From positions 6,816 to 70,815 of the forward strand of contig CAZSKN010000012.1 in the NCBI GenBank assembly GCA_964607445.1: a stretch of 64,000 nucleotides of DNA. The letters run 5' to 3'. The notes beneath the pieces were generated by a model, which ran no database searches, was not told where the DNA came from, and was given only the letters and a program-made list of their open reading frames with translations. Positions within the stretch are counted from its first letter, which is position 1. The number at the start of each line of letters is the position of its first letter. Position numbers and translations under genes: made by a program. Source of the DNA: CALCKU01 sp964607445 (GTDB lineage Bacteria; Pseudomonadota; Alphaproteobacteria; Caulobacterales; Maricaulaceae). This document shows positions 11,929 to 21,446 of this stretch, piece after piece.

Positions 11929-12603
11929 TTATAAAACGGTTGTCTCAATAAGGTAATCCAGATTTAAAATCGTCAAGCTAGTCTTGGTTTTTTCAAGAAC
12001 ACCTTTCTTTTTTAACTGGGAAATCTCCCGAGAAACATTCTCCCGGTCTGTATTCATACGTTTGGCTAGTTTTGAAAAATTGGGTGGAGGCGAAATGATA
12101 ATACCTATTTCGGTTTTTGGGAGCCCTTCGCACATTTTTACCAATTCTGCGCGCACGCGTTGCGATATATTATAGGACACATGTTCATATAATTTTTGCG
12201 AGGCCATATTAAGACGACCCGCTAATTCTTCCATAATCCAGATCGCTATTTCCGTATCCTGCCGGAGTAAGGTAAAAAACTCTTCCTTAGTCATACACGC
12301 AATTTGAGTGGGAACGACGGCAATGACCGTTGCAACACGCGGAAGCCCGGTAATGGCCGCCATTTCTCCAAAGGTCTGACCTGCGATTAACTCATTATGC
12401 CAAACCTCGTCACCTTTAGCTGAAAAATTTGTGATTTTGACGCGACCCTCGAGAATAAAATACACACTGTCATCTTTAGACGCTTCGCTTAAAATAATTT
12501 CACCGACGCCAAACGTCTTAAACCGGACTAAATCGCCCAAAGTCGTAGACCCTACTAAACGCGCATCAAATGCCTGAAAACGGTGTGACAAAATATTCCC
12601 CAT
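11929..12603 (-). CDS. Crp/Fnr-family transcriptional regulator
   Basis: A 224-residue protein with an N-terminal cyclic-nucleotide-binding fold (residues about 20-125; GEIILSEASKDDSVYFILEGRVKI, then GQTFGEMAAITGLPRVATVIA) and a C-terminal helix-turn-helix (FSKLAKRMNTDRENVSREISQLKKKGVLE). The GEMAAITGLPRVAT segment is the position of the cAMP phosphate-binding cassette, with Glu and Arg kept. There is no N-terminal Cys cluster, so it is not an oxygen-sensing FNR. It lies 84 bp downstream of the P450-DyP gene, itself downstream of a class III cyclase, so it may sense the nucleotide made by that cyclase. The ribosome-binding site is weak (AAGG very close to the ATG), so translation may depend on upstream reading. 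Confidence 0.87.
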   Translation of the reverse strand: MGNILSHRFQAFDARLVGSTTLGDLVRFKTFGVGEIILSEASKDDSVYFILEGRVKITNFSAKGDEVWHNELIAGQTFGEMAAITGLPRVATVIAVVPTQIACMTKEEFFTLLRQDTEIAIWIMEELAGRLNMASQKLYEHVSYNISQRVRAELVKMCEGLPKTEIGIIISPPPNFSKLAKRMNTDRENVSREISQLKKKGVLEKTKTSLTILNLDYLIETTVL

Positions 12604-12686
12604 GCCTTAATTTAATAAGCCTAGGCCTATCCAAGCCAGAGATCAATATAGATCACACCTCATAATTTAAAGACACCGGCGTCAAA

Positions 12687-15600
12687 TCAATCCGGGTTGG
12701 CGATAAACGCCAAGGCTTGTTTACCCGGCATAAAAAAGTACCCGCCACCGCGCATTGTCACAAATGATTGCATGGACCGACAGCGTATATCCCGACCCGG
12801 CGCTTGAATGGTAAAGTTTTGATCCGTTCCCGCGCTTTGGCCTGTAATCGGGTCCACCTCATTGCGTAGCCCATGAAAATTCGAACCAGCCACCCAGCTT
12901 TGTTGAACAAATTCAAATTGACGTTCGATATTCGCATTCAAACACATGAAAAAGATGCCTTCGGCTTTTTTCGTCTTCGGTTTGGCCGCGGCGATTTTGG
13001 AGTGTGCCCGTTTCGAGGCGTCTTCGTTATATTCCACATAAGCGCGACCCCGCCGTAAAATCCGGTGTCGATTACTAATACCCAATTCAGACTCATCTTG
13101 CGGATTAAGACTATCGCGTGGAAAAGAGCGTCTGACATGCGACCCTAAAGGACAGGCATGACCTTGCGGATCTTCCTTTCCATATAGAAACTCATTGTCT
13201 ATCCGCTTGCCATTGCCCCGTTCAGCCTTGGTATTATCCGGCACATTTAGGGTCAGCTCCCCATCAGAAAGAGTCCCTGTCTTTACGGGGGCTTTGACCA
13301 AGGAGTGGCCATTTTGCCATCGTCCCATAAGTTGAGCCTGATAGGTCAGCATTGCTTGATCTTGGCGGGCTTTAAACGCTTTAGCCGTTTCAGTTTTACG
13401 TCGCTTGAATTCATGCGGATAAAGAGTTTGCGCGACCTGTCGTGTGACTTTTTCAAAGGCTTGAGTATCCTGCTCTAACTGGCGAATTACGAGATAGGTT
13501 CCATTACGGCCAAGATCACGTAACGACCCGTCTTGTCCGGATTGGAAGCGCGGAAATGTCAACGCTTGATCTTTAGCAAGAGCCGGTAAAAGATCGGCTT
13601 TATCGCGAAAACTTTGAACTTGAGGCGAGGGCGGAAAAAACCCGCGATTATCTTTATAGCCCAACACAATTTCGCCGGCATTTAAAACATGAATAGAGTT
13701 TTTGTATTTCGCCGCTTGTCGCGTGCCTCGCAAAACCGGATTTGACAATCCGTCCTTAAATCCAAAGGGTTCCGGGGCGCGCGGGTCCTGCAGGCTAATT
13801 TCCTTAAAACTTAACCCATGGGTTTCCAGGGTTTTCGCATGGCGGGCTTTTAGAGTCTCCAAATCAGTTTCATCTTCCGTATATAGAAGTAAGACCGCGA
13901 GACTCGGTTGTTCGGCCTGCCCCCAATGCCAATGCTCGGGCGCGTTCACACCGACATCTCCCAAGGCCCGCTGGCGGGATCCATCATGCATACCCAAAGC
14001 AAATGCCGGAGGAAACTTTTTGGGTTTAGCGGGGCCCGAAAGCACTTGAGAGCCTGTCCACTGTGTATCCGGTGTCAGGACACGCCCATGACCGGCAGCG
14101 CTTAAGCCTTCAGATGAGAGCGCGAGATATGTGAGGCGGTCTTTGGGTTTGGTTTCCCCGAATGAAACGTCTGACTTAATATCTCCCAACCACGCCTTAA
14201 ACCCAATGGCCTCTGGCCCCGCTTCAACAACCAAGCAACACCCATGTGTAAGGGTTTTGGCACCGCCAAATACAAGGCTTTGAATTTGTTCCGTTTGCAA
14301 GGCCGTTTCTGGGCGGGCAACAGAGTCAAACAATTCCAGCCACGCTTCGGCATCGCTTGCATTATCAATCCGGGCCACCCCGTCCCGAATAAGACTATTG
14401 CGTCGTATCTGCGCTGCACTTAAGTCTGGATAGGCTGAATACCAAAATGGCGTCGGGCGCATTGACCCTCGCGCCCATCGTATAAACCGGTCGCCGTCTT
14501 CCGAGCCTTTGAAAAATATATTCTCAGTTTCAGGATATCCGACGCAATGAGACCAAGCGCCATTTAAGGGTTGACCAACCTTGGTAATAAAGTCTTCAAG
14601 ATAGCTTTCAAAACTGCCGTCATAATTGGACGCAAAGACATAATTATGGGTCTTAGGTAAATGTACCCAACGGGCAAAATGCACAGTGCCTATCGATCCT
14701 AAAAATCCGGGCCGCGTTCTTTGTTTCTTCATAGCCGTCAACATAATGGAAAGTGAAAGCGGCAATGTGACATTGCGTCTGTAAAATTGCGGCAATATCC
14801 GCACAACACTCAGCATATGATTTTGTAAATATCCGGTATGGTTTTCCCGCGCCATCATCTCGGCAATAGTGGCGGGAGGTGTATCAGAATCATGCGGCGT
14901 GTTGTCTCGCTCGGATTTCGATAGCCAAACAAAAGCCAGACCCAATACCCCCCCCGCAAGTAAAACAAAGACTGGCAACATAGCGCCAAAGGCGTAAACA
15001 ATGTTCCAAAAGCTCGACGAAACATGATCAGACCCTTCGGGAAGGTGGAATCCAAGACGGGCCTTGGGGGCGGTAAAAAATGACGTGATAAAGATCATCA
15101 CAAAAACACCCACCCCTGATAGAACAAAGGCGTTGGTCGGTGTTAAAAGACGAAATTTTAAATCCGGAAAGCTGGCATTGTAAGCGGCCAGAGCGCCCAT
15201 CACAATGAGTGTCGGGATTAAGGGCAGGAATATCAACTCCCAAAGTGAGGCGTATGGAAATCTATTGACCACACCGCCGACATAAGCCGGAGACCCCTCC
15301 CCGACGCTTATAAGATTGGCATCATGCAAGGTAAAAACAAGTCCTTGTTGCAAAGTCAGCCCAACCATCAAACTTACAATCAGGAAAAGCGCAATATAAG
15401 GTGTGAAATTTTTTTCAACCGCCGCCGCATGAGGCCTAAAGAGGTGATTATAAATAAATATCGCCAATACGATCGCCAATATAACACCCAATAGATAGGG
15501 CCAAAGTGTAAAATCCGACCTTCCTAAAACATCAGACATCCGGGTTTGCATAAAATCATATGACCCCGTGAAAAGCTGTAATCCAAGATATAAAGCCAAG

Positions 15601-18179
15601 AGACCAAACATATATCCGAAAGGCCTAAGCCCTCGCAATACGGGTGCCTTCCGGATTGTTTTAAACATAGCCGGCAAATGATTGGCGCGCCAAATATAAG
15701 ACACGGCTATCATCACCAATAGCGCAATCCCTCCCGTGAGGGCATAAGGCAGAGCATTTAGAAAAACATATTCACCCGCGCTTCCACCCTCAACTCCGCC
15801 CGAGGCGGGAATAAAGGGTAATCGCGGCAAGATCACCATCTCTGACATTTCACACGGAGCTTGGCACACCGCATTAGGGCGTAGCGGTTTACCAAATAAA
15901 ATCGCCCACATAGACGCCCAGATAACCAGCGCCATACCGAAGAGTCCTAACAAGATCTGGGCCGGGAATAAACGCGTAACTTCTTGTATCCGACTCCAGT
16001 TTTCAAGCCAAGGCGATCCGCGCACTTCCGAAAATTTTGGCGCTTTTGAGCGTTCTAAAACCCAACGCGAATCTATCAGCTCAGCATCCTGTTTCTCTGA
16101 ACGGATTTTTTCTCGAACCTGTTTTAGAACTTGAAAAGGTTGCGCATTCGAGTCCGGATCCATATGGTCAATTCCGGAAGATAAATGCTGATAGGCATAT
16201 TCTGAAATTTTCTGTTCCGCCCGGATACGGTTAAGCGGTAGATCCAAAGTCCCCACAAAACCAATGCCATTGGCCCCGCGTCCACCAAAAAATTTAGGCC
16301 ATAGGGACTGTTTAAGGTCAATGTAATTATCACTCAAATGCTGCAGCAATTGATCCGACGTCTTTATACACCCCGCAGCCATATATATGGAGCCTATGCT
16401 TTCCTGCCATATCGGGGCCTCGCACAGCGCTTTGAGACCCGCTTGTCTTGTCCCGTCCATACTCATTTCCAAGAACAGATAGTCCGGCTCCTGCGCCTCG
16501 CCTTTGATAATATGAAGGCTCATGAAATGGATGAGATTGAGATCTGTAATCGCAGACGCCAAGGCGGGGCTTGCGGGATTATTCAAGCTTTCCAGCCTGG
16601 CTTGTAACTCGACAAGCCCGCGGTCATCCCGTTTGGCCTGTTCAGAAATTTCAGAACATATTGTAACTAAAGTCTGGGGAGGGTCTGACGGAATTTCGTC
16701 AAATTCAATATTAAACATATCCGGCAATCCCAACCAGGTTTTAAGTGCGGGAGCCGTCTTGGGTTTATACTCTGCGTTAGGCAAATTATTCAACCCCTCG
16801 AGCATAGAGCGTAAAATCGCCCGCGCCCAATATTGGCCAAAACATGGATGTGTATTATTTACAGGACTAAAAACATTGGGCGGGCTGGCTTCATTCGGGC
16901 CAAATGTGAGGTAATTCATGCGGTTGCGAGTCGGCGCCTGTGCAGAAAAATCGGAAAAAATTTCGGGGTTTGGAAATGCGGCCTTATCTTTACACGCAAC
17001 GTCAATAAGCAAACATATCATATCGCCGGCTTGAAGCGCTTCACCAGCTATGGTTATTGGTTTTTGCACCACTCGGAAAATAAACTGTGTCGTCGTATCC
17101 AGACGTAAAGCTTCATCAAGAGCTATATCTCCACGGCGCTCCAACATATCCACATAGCTCGCCAGATCAATATTTTCACGCTCTAACACGCCCAATATTT
17201 TCGCAAATGATGTCCCGACCAAAACCTGCATGGCCCCGGCAAGCTCCAGAACAATACCGCGCACATGGCGGGCATATTCACCCTCATCAAGCTCTGAAAA
17301 CTGGGACTCGACCTCTTTAAGACGGTATAATATAGACCCGTTCGGACATTTGTCCGCATTTGCATAGCTTTTATCAATATGTTTACGGAATTGTTTCGAC
17401 GAATATAAAGCTAATTTCGACAGCACTTTCTGCCGATTGCCAATATTGGCAAAAAGATGCCCGAATATAAAATGTACCCAGAGCAACATCTGCATGGCAG
17501 GCAATACTTGACCCTCTAAACGCACACGTCCGGGCCGCGCGAGGTTTCGAATACCCGTCATAATCCTTAAGAAAAAGCTCGCAGTTTTCGGAATGTCGAG
17601 TCCAATAAATTTGGCCATAACGCTATATGGCACAACATAGCCATAGGCTTTCACAGCATTGAATTGGAGGCGTTTTTTTGTCGGTTTTTTAGCGCCCGTA
17701 AAAGCGCGCTTGATCCGGCCCCACGCCCCTTTTTGAGCGCGGTCGGTCATTTCATCCAACGCCATCTGGGTGGCCTGACGGCTAATATCCGTAATTTCGG
17801 TTAAACTATTGCGGTTCAGTTTCGGGCTGACATCCAAGGCCGCTTTCAATATTTCCCACTGTATATCCTTTTGTGCCGTATTCGCCCCGAGGAAAAAGCG
17901 CTCCTCGCCTACACCGGATGCAAGGCCTTCATCAAATTGGGACAGATCAACATTATTTTTAAATTTTCCGGTTGTAACGGCCAAAACATCTTTATGCCGT
18001 CCGAGGTAAAATATATGTCTTTCTGAATGACCGCCTTTAGCCAAAAGTCTGTATTTTAAACAGTTACGGCCTTGCGCACTTAAAATCTCTTCGCCCATGC
18101 GTTTTAACAGGTCTGGCGAAGGCAATGACGGGCCGGATAATTCTTTATCTGATAACTTGTTTGTAAATGTCCTATCCAT
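12687..18179 (-). CDS. Cytochrome P450-like / membrane / DyP-type peroxidase fusion protein (1,830 aa)
   Basis: Residues about 150-470 look like a cytochrome P450: ExxR at 356-359 (EALR) and a haem Cys loop HPCFG with Cys446 followed by an AR pair. Residues 740-1090 contain about eight hydrophobic membrane segments. Residues 1165-1830 hold a DyP-type peroxidase: GFKDG (1473-1477, the GxxDG motif with catalytic Asp1476), a likely proximal His1681 in CPLGSHVRRS and RHRILRRGRAY with the distal Arg. Residues 545-650 and 1165-1260 are similar to each other (xHFxxxxxxx...FxxxMDG / SNYDG), suggesting a duplicated domain. There is no signal peptide and no reductase or ferredoxin domain. The start ATG follows GGGGGCG. 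A perfect CRP-type palindrome lies 54-69 bp upstream. Both haem domains appear intact; the substrate is unknown. Peroxide may link the two haem sites. Confidence 0.82.
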   Translation of the reverse strand: MDRTFTNKLSDKELSGPSLPSPDLLKRMGEEILSAQGRNCLKYRLLAKGGHSERHIFYLGRHKDVLAVTTGKFKNNVDLSQFDEGLASGVGEERFFLGANTAQKDIQWEILKAALDVSPKLNRNSLTEITDISRQATQMALDEMTDRAQKGAWGRIKRAFTGAKKPTKKRLQFNAVKAYGYVVPYSVMAKFIGLDIPKTASFFLRIMTGIRNLARPGRVRLEGQVLPAMQMLLWVHFIFGHLFANIGNRQKVLSKLALYSSKQFRKHIDKSYANADKCPNGSILYRLKEVESQFSELDEGEYARHVRGIVLELAGAMQVLVGTSFAKILGVLERENIDLASYVDMLERRGDIALDEALRLDTTTQFIFRVVQKPITIAGEALQAGDMICLLIDVACKDKAAFPNPEIFSDFSAQAPTRNRMNYLTFGPNEASPPNVFSPVNNTHPCFGQYWARAILRSMLEGLNNLPNAEYKPKTAPALKTWLGLPDMFNIEFDEIPSDPPQTLVTICSEISEQAKRDDRGLVELQARLESLNNPASPALASAITDLNLIHFMSLHIIKGEAQEPDYLFLEMSMDGTRQAGLKALCEAPIWQESIGSIYMAAGCIKTSDQLLQHLSDNYIDLKQSLWPKFFGGRGANGIGFVGTLDLPLNRIRAEQKISEYAYQHLSSGIDHMDPDSNAQPFQVLKQVREKIRSEKQDAELIDSRWVLERSKAPKFSEVRGSPWLENWSRIQEVTRLFPAQILLGLFGMALVIWASMWAILFGKPLRPNAVCQAPCEMSEMVILPRLPFIPASGGVEGGSAGEYVFLNALPYALTGGIALLVMIAVSYIWRANHLPAMFKTIRKAPVLRGLRPFGYMFGLLALYLGLQLFTGSYDFMQTRMSDVLGRSDFTLWPYLLGVILAIVLAIFIYNHLFRPHAAAVEKNFTPYIALFLIVSLMVGLTLQQGLVFTLHDANLISVGEGSPAYVGGVVNRFPYASLWELIFLPLIPTLIVMGALAAYNASFPDLKFRLLTPTNAFVLSGVGVFVMIFITSFFTAPKARLGFHLPEGSDHVSSSFWNIVYAFGAMLPVFVLLAGGVLGLAFVWLSKSERDNTPHDSDTPPATIAEMMARENHTGYLQNHMLSVVRILPQFYRRNVTLPLSLSIMLTAMKKQRTRPGFLGSIGTVHFARWVHLPKTHNYVFASNYDGSFESYLEDFITKVGQPLNGAWSHCVGYPETENIFFKGSEDGDRFIRWARGSMRPTPFWYSAYPDLSAAQIRRNSLIRDGVARIDNASDAEAWLELFDSVARPETALQTEQIQSLVFGGAKTLTHGCCLVVEAGPEAIGFKAWLGDIKSDVSFGETKPKDRLTYLALSSEGLSAAGHGRVLTPDTQWTGSQVLSGPAKPKKFPPAFALGMHDGSRQRALGDVGVNAPEHWHWGQAEQPSLAVLLLYTEDETDLETLKARHAKTLETHGLSFKEISLQDPRAPEPFGFKDGLSNPVLRGTRQAAKYKNSIHVLNAGEIVLGYKDNRGFFPPSPQVQSFRDKADLLPALAKDQALTFPRFQSGQDGSLRDLGRNGTYLVIRQLEQDTQAFEKVTRQVAQTLYPHEFKRRKTETAKAFKARQDQAMLTYQAQLMGRWQNGHSLVKAPVKTGTLSDGELTLNVPDNTKAERGNGKRIDNEFLYGKEDPQGHACPLGSHVRRSFPRDSLNPQDESELGISNRHRILRRGRAYVEYNEDASKRAHSKIAAAKPKTKKAEGIFFMCLNANIERQFEFVQQSWVAGSNFHGLRNEVDPITGQSAGTDQNFTIQAPGRDIRCRSMQSFVTMRGGGYFFMPGKQALAFIANPD

Positions 18180-18232
18180 TAGACGCCCCCTATTTACTTA
18201 ACATATTATTAGATACTTTCCCGCGTTTCTAT

Positions 18233-18248
18233 TGTGATATTTATCACA
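18233..18248. promoter_or_regulatory. Perfect CRP-type operator upstream of the P450-DyP gene
   Basis: TGTGATATTTATCACA is a perfect TGTGA-N6-TCACA palindrome, the classic recognition sequence of CRP-type regulators. It sits in the 83-bp spacer between the cyclase gene and the P450-DyP gene, 54-69 bp before the start codon of the latter. That is a usual activator position. The obvious candidate to bind it is the Crp-family protein encoded at 11929-12603. Confidence 0.75.
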
Positions 18249-18262
18249 CCTATTAAATAGAT

Positions 18263-21256
18263 TTACGGCTCAATACCTGAAAAACCGTGCTCGGCAATAC
18301 CCTGCATACCACAAGCACGCGCAATTTTCCGCGCCGCAGAGAAATGTTTCGATGCCATATCAGATACGCCGTCTTGATCGTACCATTTACCAAAATCGGC
18401 ATGCGCATATGCCTGATGAACCGGGTCTTTTGTAGATCGTACTAATTGCAAAGCGGCTTCATAAGCTTCACGGGCAGCCAGCTTATCGCCTTGCGCCGAA
18501 ACTAGGGCCGCCTTGGCCGCCAACACGTAATACCGGCTGGAGTTCTTGACCCGGCCTGTGCGGTTTGACGCAATTTCTTTATTTATAATATCCGCGGCGA
18601 TATCAATATGACCGCACTCCAGATAGGCCATACATGCCCATCCCGCCAGCATGGGGGCTATGCCAAGATATGAATTGTCCAAACAGGTTTGATAGTTCTT
18701 GGCCAACATGGGCGCTGCGACCTCTGAATTGCCCATGCGATATAAACGATAGCCTAATGCCATATTGCAAATAGCCTTGGAATATCCATGATCTTCGCGC
18801 GTCGCGATATGATTTGCCGCCTCCCAAAGTTTGGTCGCTTGATCAAAGTCACCCAAATCAACACAATACCAGCTTGCAAAGGCACGATACATTACACTTG
18901 GCAAAATTATCGTATGCCCAAACCGTGTCGCCCGGGACTCATTTCCGAATTTATCCGCCATAGCCTGTAAACGCGTTACGGCAGCCTGCACATGTCCCAA
19001 TGCAAATTCGATATTAGCTAAAACAAATTCCGAATAACAAATCATGGGAAAATAATTAAGCGCAGATGCCATCTGAAAGGCTTGTCGGGCCTCGATAATG
19101 GCATCAGGATCACCTTCACTTATCCATTTGATCACGGCAATATTACAAATCACCAGCGCTTTTTCCGCAGGACTTAATTCAAAATTTGTCGCCGTCAAAG
19201 CGGCCTCATAAATATGCAAGTGATCCTTTTGAATGGTAAGCTGGTGAAAGGCGTCAAAAGTTTTAAGTGCGAATTTTACTTTTTGATAATCCGCCTCGGC
19301 CCCGATTTGATCACAAATATCCACGACGCGGAAATAAAGATTTCGAACCGTTCGAATGGCAGATTGCGCAATCGCGAGATCACAGGCTGCCCATAAATGG
19401 ACTAAAGCCTGATCTAAATTATTCGCTTCAGATGCATGATAGGCGAGAAGTTGTGGCTCCACATTATATGAGTCTTCGAATTTTTGATATATTTTTAAGT
19501 GGATATGACGGCGTTTCTTCCGCAAGAGACTATTGTAACATACATCGTGATAGAGCCTATGCTCAAACGAAAGATGCGCATCATCGGTATAAAACAGTAA
19601 TTTTTTAGCCACAACCCGGTCTAAAATCTGTGAAAATCTTTCTTGTCCTAAACCCAAAACCATTTCCAAATCATCACGACTAAATTCACTGCCCAATACA
19701 CAGGCATGATCTATTAGCTTTTTTTCTTGGCGGGTCAGATCGTCAAAACGAAGCCGTAAAAGCGGTTCAAGAGCAAGCGGTAAAGGGGTTTCCAACCTAT
19801 CCGGCTCTAGTTTGGCCGCCATTTTCGTAAATTCCAATAAAGCAAAGGGCATGCCTTCACACCGCTCCAGGACGACCTCTACCGTGGCCTCATCCGGCTT
19901 TAAATTAGCCGCCTCGCAATACTCTAATACAAGGGATCGCGCGATATCACCTTTTAAGGGTAGCAATTCTACCTGTTTAAAATGCCCCCAAATACTATTA
20001 TCTTCGGGCGCCGACCTTGAGGTTACAAGCAAGGAAAGATTTTTATGTGAACATTGCTCAGATAGAAAGTTCAAGCACCGCAAACTTTCTGAATCCGCAT
20101 CATGCAAATCTTCAATAATGAGCCGCAAATGATCATGGGTAGAGATATTTTTAACAAGTTCGGCCACACCATTTTGAATAGCTTTGATTTTATCATCTGT
20201 AGGAATGTCCCAATGGATCCAATCGGAATTCTCAGAGCTCAACAAGTGACTCAGGCCGGTTAGCTGATGCGGGCTTAGATCAATATCCTGTAAAAGAGAG
20301 TGAATCTCCGCGTAAGTGCTGTTTTCTGCCGGCAATCTTAATAAACGTTTGAGTAATTTCCGAATCAAGTAAAAAGGCGAGTCTTTAAACACCACGAGTG
20401 TTCGAAGTGTTTCAACACGGTAGTTTTTTTGCACGCTTAAAATCGCAAGTTCAGCTATCAGACGACTTTTACCGATGCCGGCTTTTCCAAAAACCCATAA
20501 AGGCCTAGGCGGCTTTAGGCCATCTCCGGATAGGTAATGTTGGATATTTTCCAATTCATCTTTTCGCCCCAGTAGAGGCAGGTGCGCCCGGCCTCGTGAC
20601 TGAGCTTGAATATTAAAATCATCATCTAAGGATAAAATTTCACATGGATGGCCAGCTTCGGCCAAAAGTTCTGAAATATCATATTTAACAGGCTCCAGTC
20701 GTGCATAGTCCTGAATCAGGTCCGCCGTAACACCGGAGACCGTCACACAATTCGGTCGTCCCGCATTCTCGACCTTAGCCGCAATATGAGACGCCGTACC
20801 AATTGTATCCAAACCGCCGCCAAAATCATTTTCCTGCCATCTGACGACAACGACGCCTGAATGAATACCAATACGAATGTCCGGCACCGGAATATGGGGC
20901 TTGGAAGGCTCTTTTTGCATAAGGTGCAAAATTTCTTGCCCGGCATATGCCGCGCGTAAAGCATGATGTTCTTGGCTTTTGGTCGCCCCAAAAACGGCTT
21001 TTATACCGTCGCCTTGCACCCGCATCACATTGCCGCCAAATTTACGGATCGCCCTGACCATTTTTTTGATCGGAGGATCTAGAAAATCCGGTATGTCTTC
21101 GGGGTCAAGTTTTGCAATAATAGAGGTCGAAGACACAATATCTGCATACAGAATCGAAACCGTGCGTCGCTCAGGCGATACGCCAGATATGACTTCAGGT
21201 TGTCCCAATACATTTGGGCTTGTTATTTGATCTATTCCCAAATTTGTCCCTCGCAC
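18263..21256 (-). CDS. Class III adenylate/guanylate cyclase with NTPase and TPR-like regions
   Basis: A 997-residue protein. Residues 30-190 are a class III cyclase domain: metal-binding Asp39 (LYADIVSST) and Asp83 (VQGDGIKAVFG), and Asp150 at the purine-specifying site, which favours ATP. The usual transition-state Asn and Arg are His157 and Lys161 (TASHIAAKVE). Residues about 225-500 form an AAA/STAND-like NTPase with Walker A GKAGIGKS (257-264) and a Walker B-like IIEDLHDAD. The remainder is helical and TPR-like. This layout is common in proteins that couple ligand or partner sensing to cyclase output. The listed start is GTG; a TTG at 21241 has a better ribosome-binding site (GAGGGA). 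It is first in a probable minus-strand set with the P450-DyP and Crp-family genes. Activity is likely but unproven because of the two substitutions. Confidence 0.85.
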   Translation of the reverse strand: MRGTNLGIDQITSPNVLGQPEVISGVSPERRTVSILYADIVSSTSIIAKLDPEDIPDFLDPPIKKMVRAIRKFGGNVMRVQGDGIKAVFGATKSQEHHALRAAYAGQEILHLMQKEPSKPHIPVPDIRIGIHSGVVVVRWQENDFGGGLDTIGTASHIAAKVENAGRPNCVTVSGVTADLIQDYARLEPVKYDISELLAEAGHPCEILSLDDDFNIQAQSRGRAHLPLLGRKDELENIQHYLSGDGLKPPRPLWVFGKAGIGKSRLIAELAILSVQKNYRVETLRTLVVFKDSPFYLIRKLLKRLLRLPAENSTYAEIHSLLQDIDLSPHQLTGLSHLLSSENSDWIHWDIPTDDKIKAIQNGVAELVKNISTHDHLRLIIEDLHDADSESLRCLNFLSEQCSHKNLSLLVTSRSAPEDNSIWGHFKQVELLPLKGDIARSLVLEYCEAANLKPDEATVEVVLERCEGMPFALLEFTKMAAKLEPDRLETPLPLALEPLLRLRFDDLTRQEKKLIDHACVLGSEFSRDDLEMVLGLGQERFSQILDRVVAKKLLFYTDDAHLSFEHRLYHDVCYNSLLRKKRRHIHLKIYQKFEDSYNVEPQLLAYHASEANNLDQALVHLWAACDLAIAQSAIRTVRNLYFRVVDICDQIGAEADYQKVKFALKTFDAFHQLTIQKDHLHIYEAALTATNFELSPAEKALVICNIAVIKWISEGDPDAIIEARQAFQMASALNYFPMICYSEFVLANIEFALGHVQAAVTRLQAMADKFGNESRATRFGHTIILPSVMYRAFASWYCVDLGDFDQATKLWEAANHIATREDHGYSKAICNMALGYRLYRMGNSEVAAPMLAKNYQTCLDNSYLGIAPMLAGWACMAYLECGHIDIAADIINKEIASNRTGRVKNSSRYYVLAAKAALVSAQGDKLAAREAYEAALQLVRSTKDPVHQAYAHADFGKWYDQDGVSDMASKHFSAARKIARACGMQGIAEHGFSGIEP

Positions 21257-21446
21257 GCTTCAAGCCTATTATAAATCTTGAATATGAGCAAATTTTTAAT
21301 CGCGAATGGCCGACAATCGTTCAAAGCCTATCGTCAATATATATAGAAATGGACCCGCATGGATTTAATTCATGAGACAGCTATTGCTATAGCCGCCCAG
21401 ACAAGGTTATCAGGCGGTTTATACCTCAATTTGAAAGGGTTGATAG

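Noticed and set aside
12641..12657. Second CRP site upstream of the Crp-family gene (ATCAA-N6-TCACA)
   Set aside because: Only one half matches TCACA; the other half shares almost nothing with TGTGA. It is not strong enough to list.
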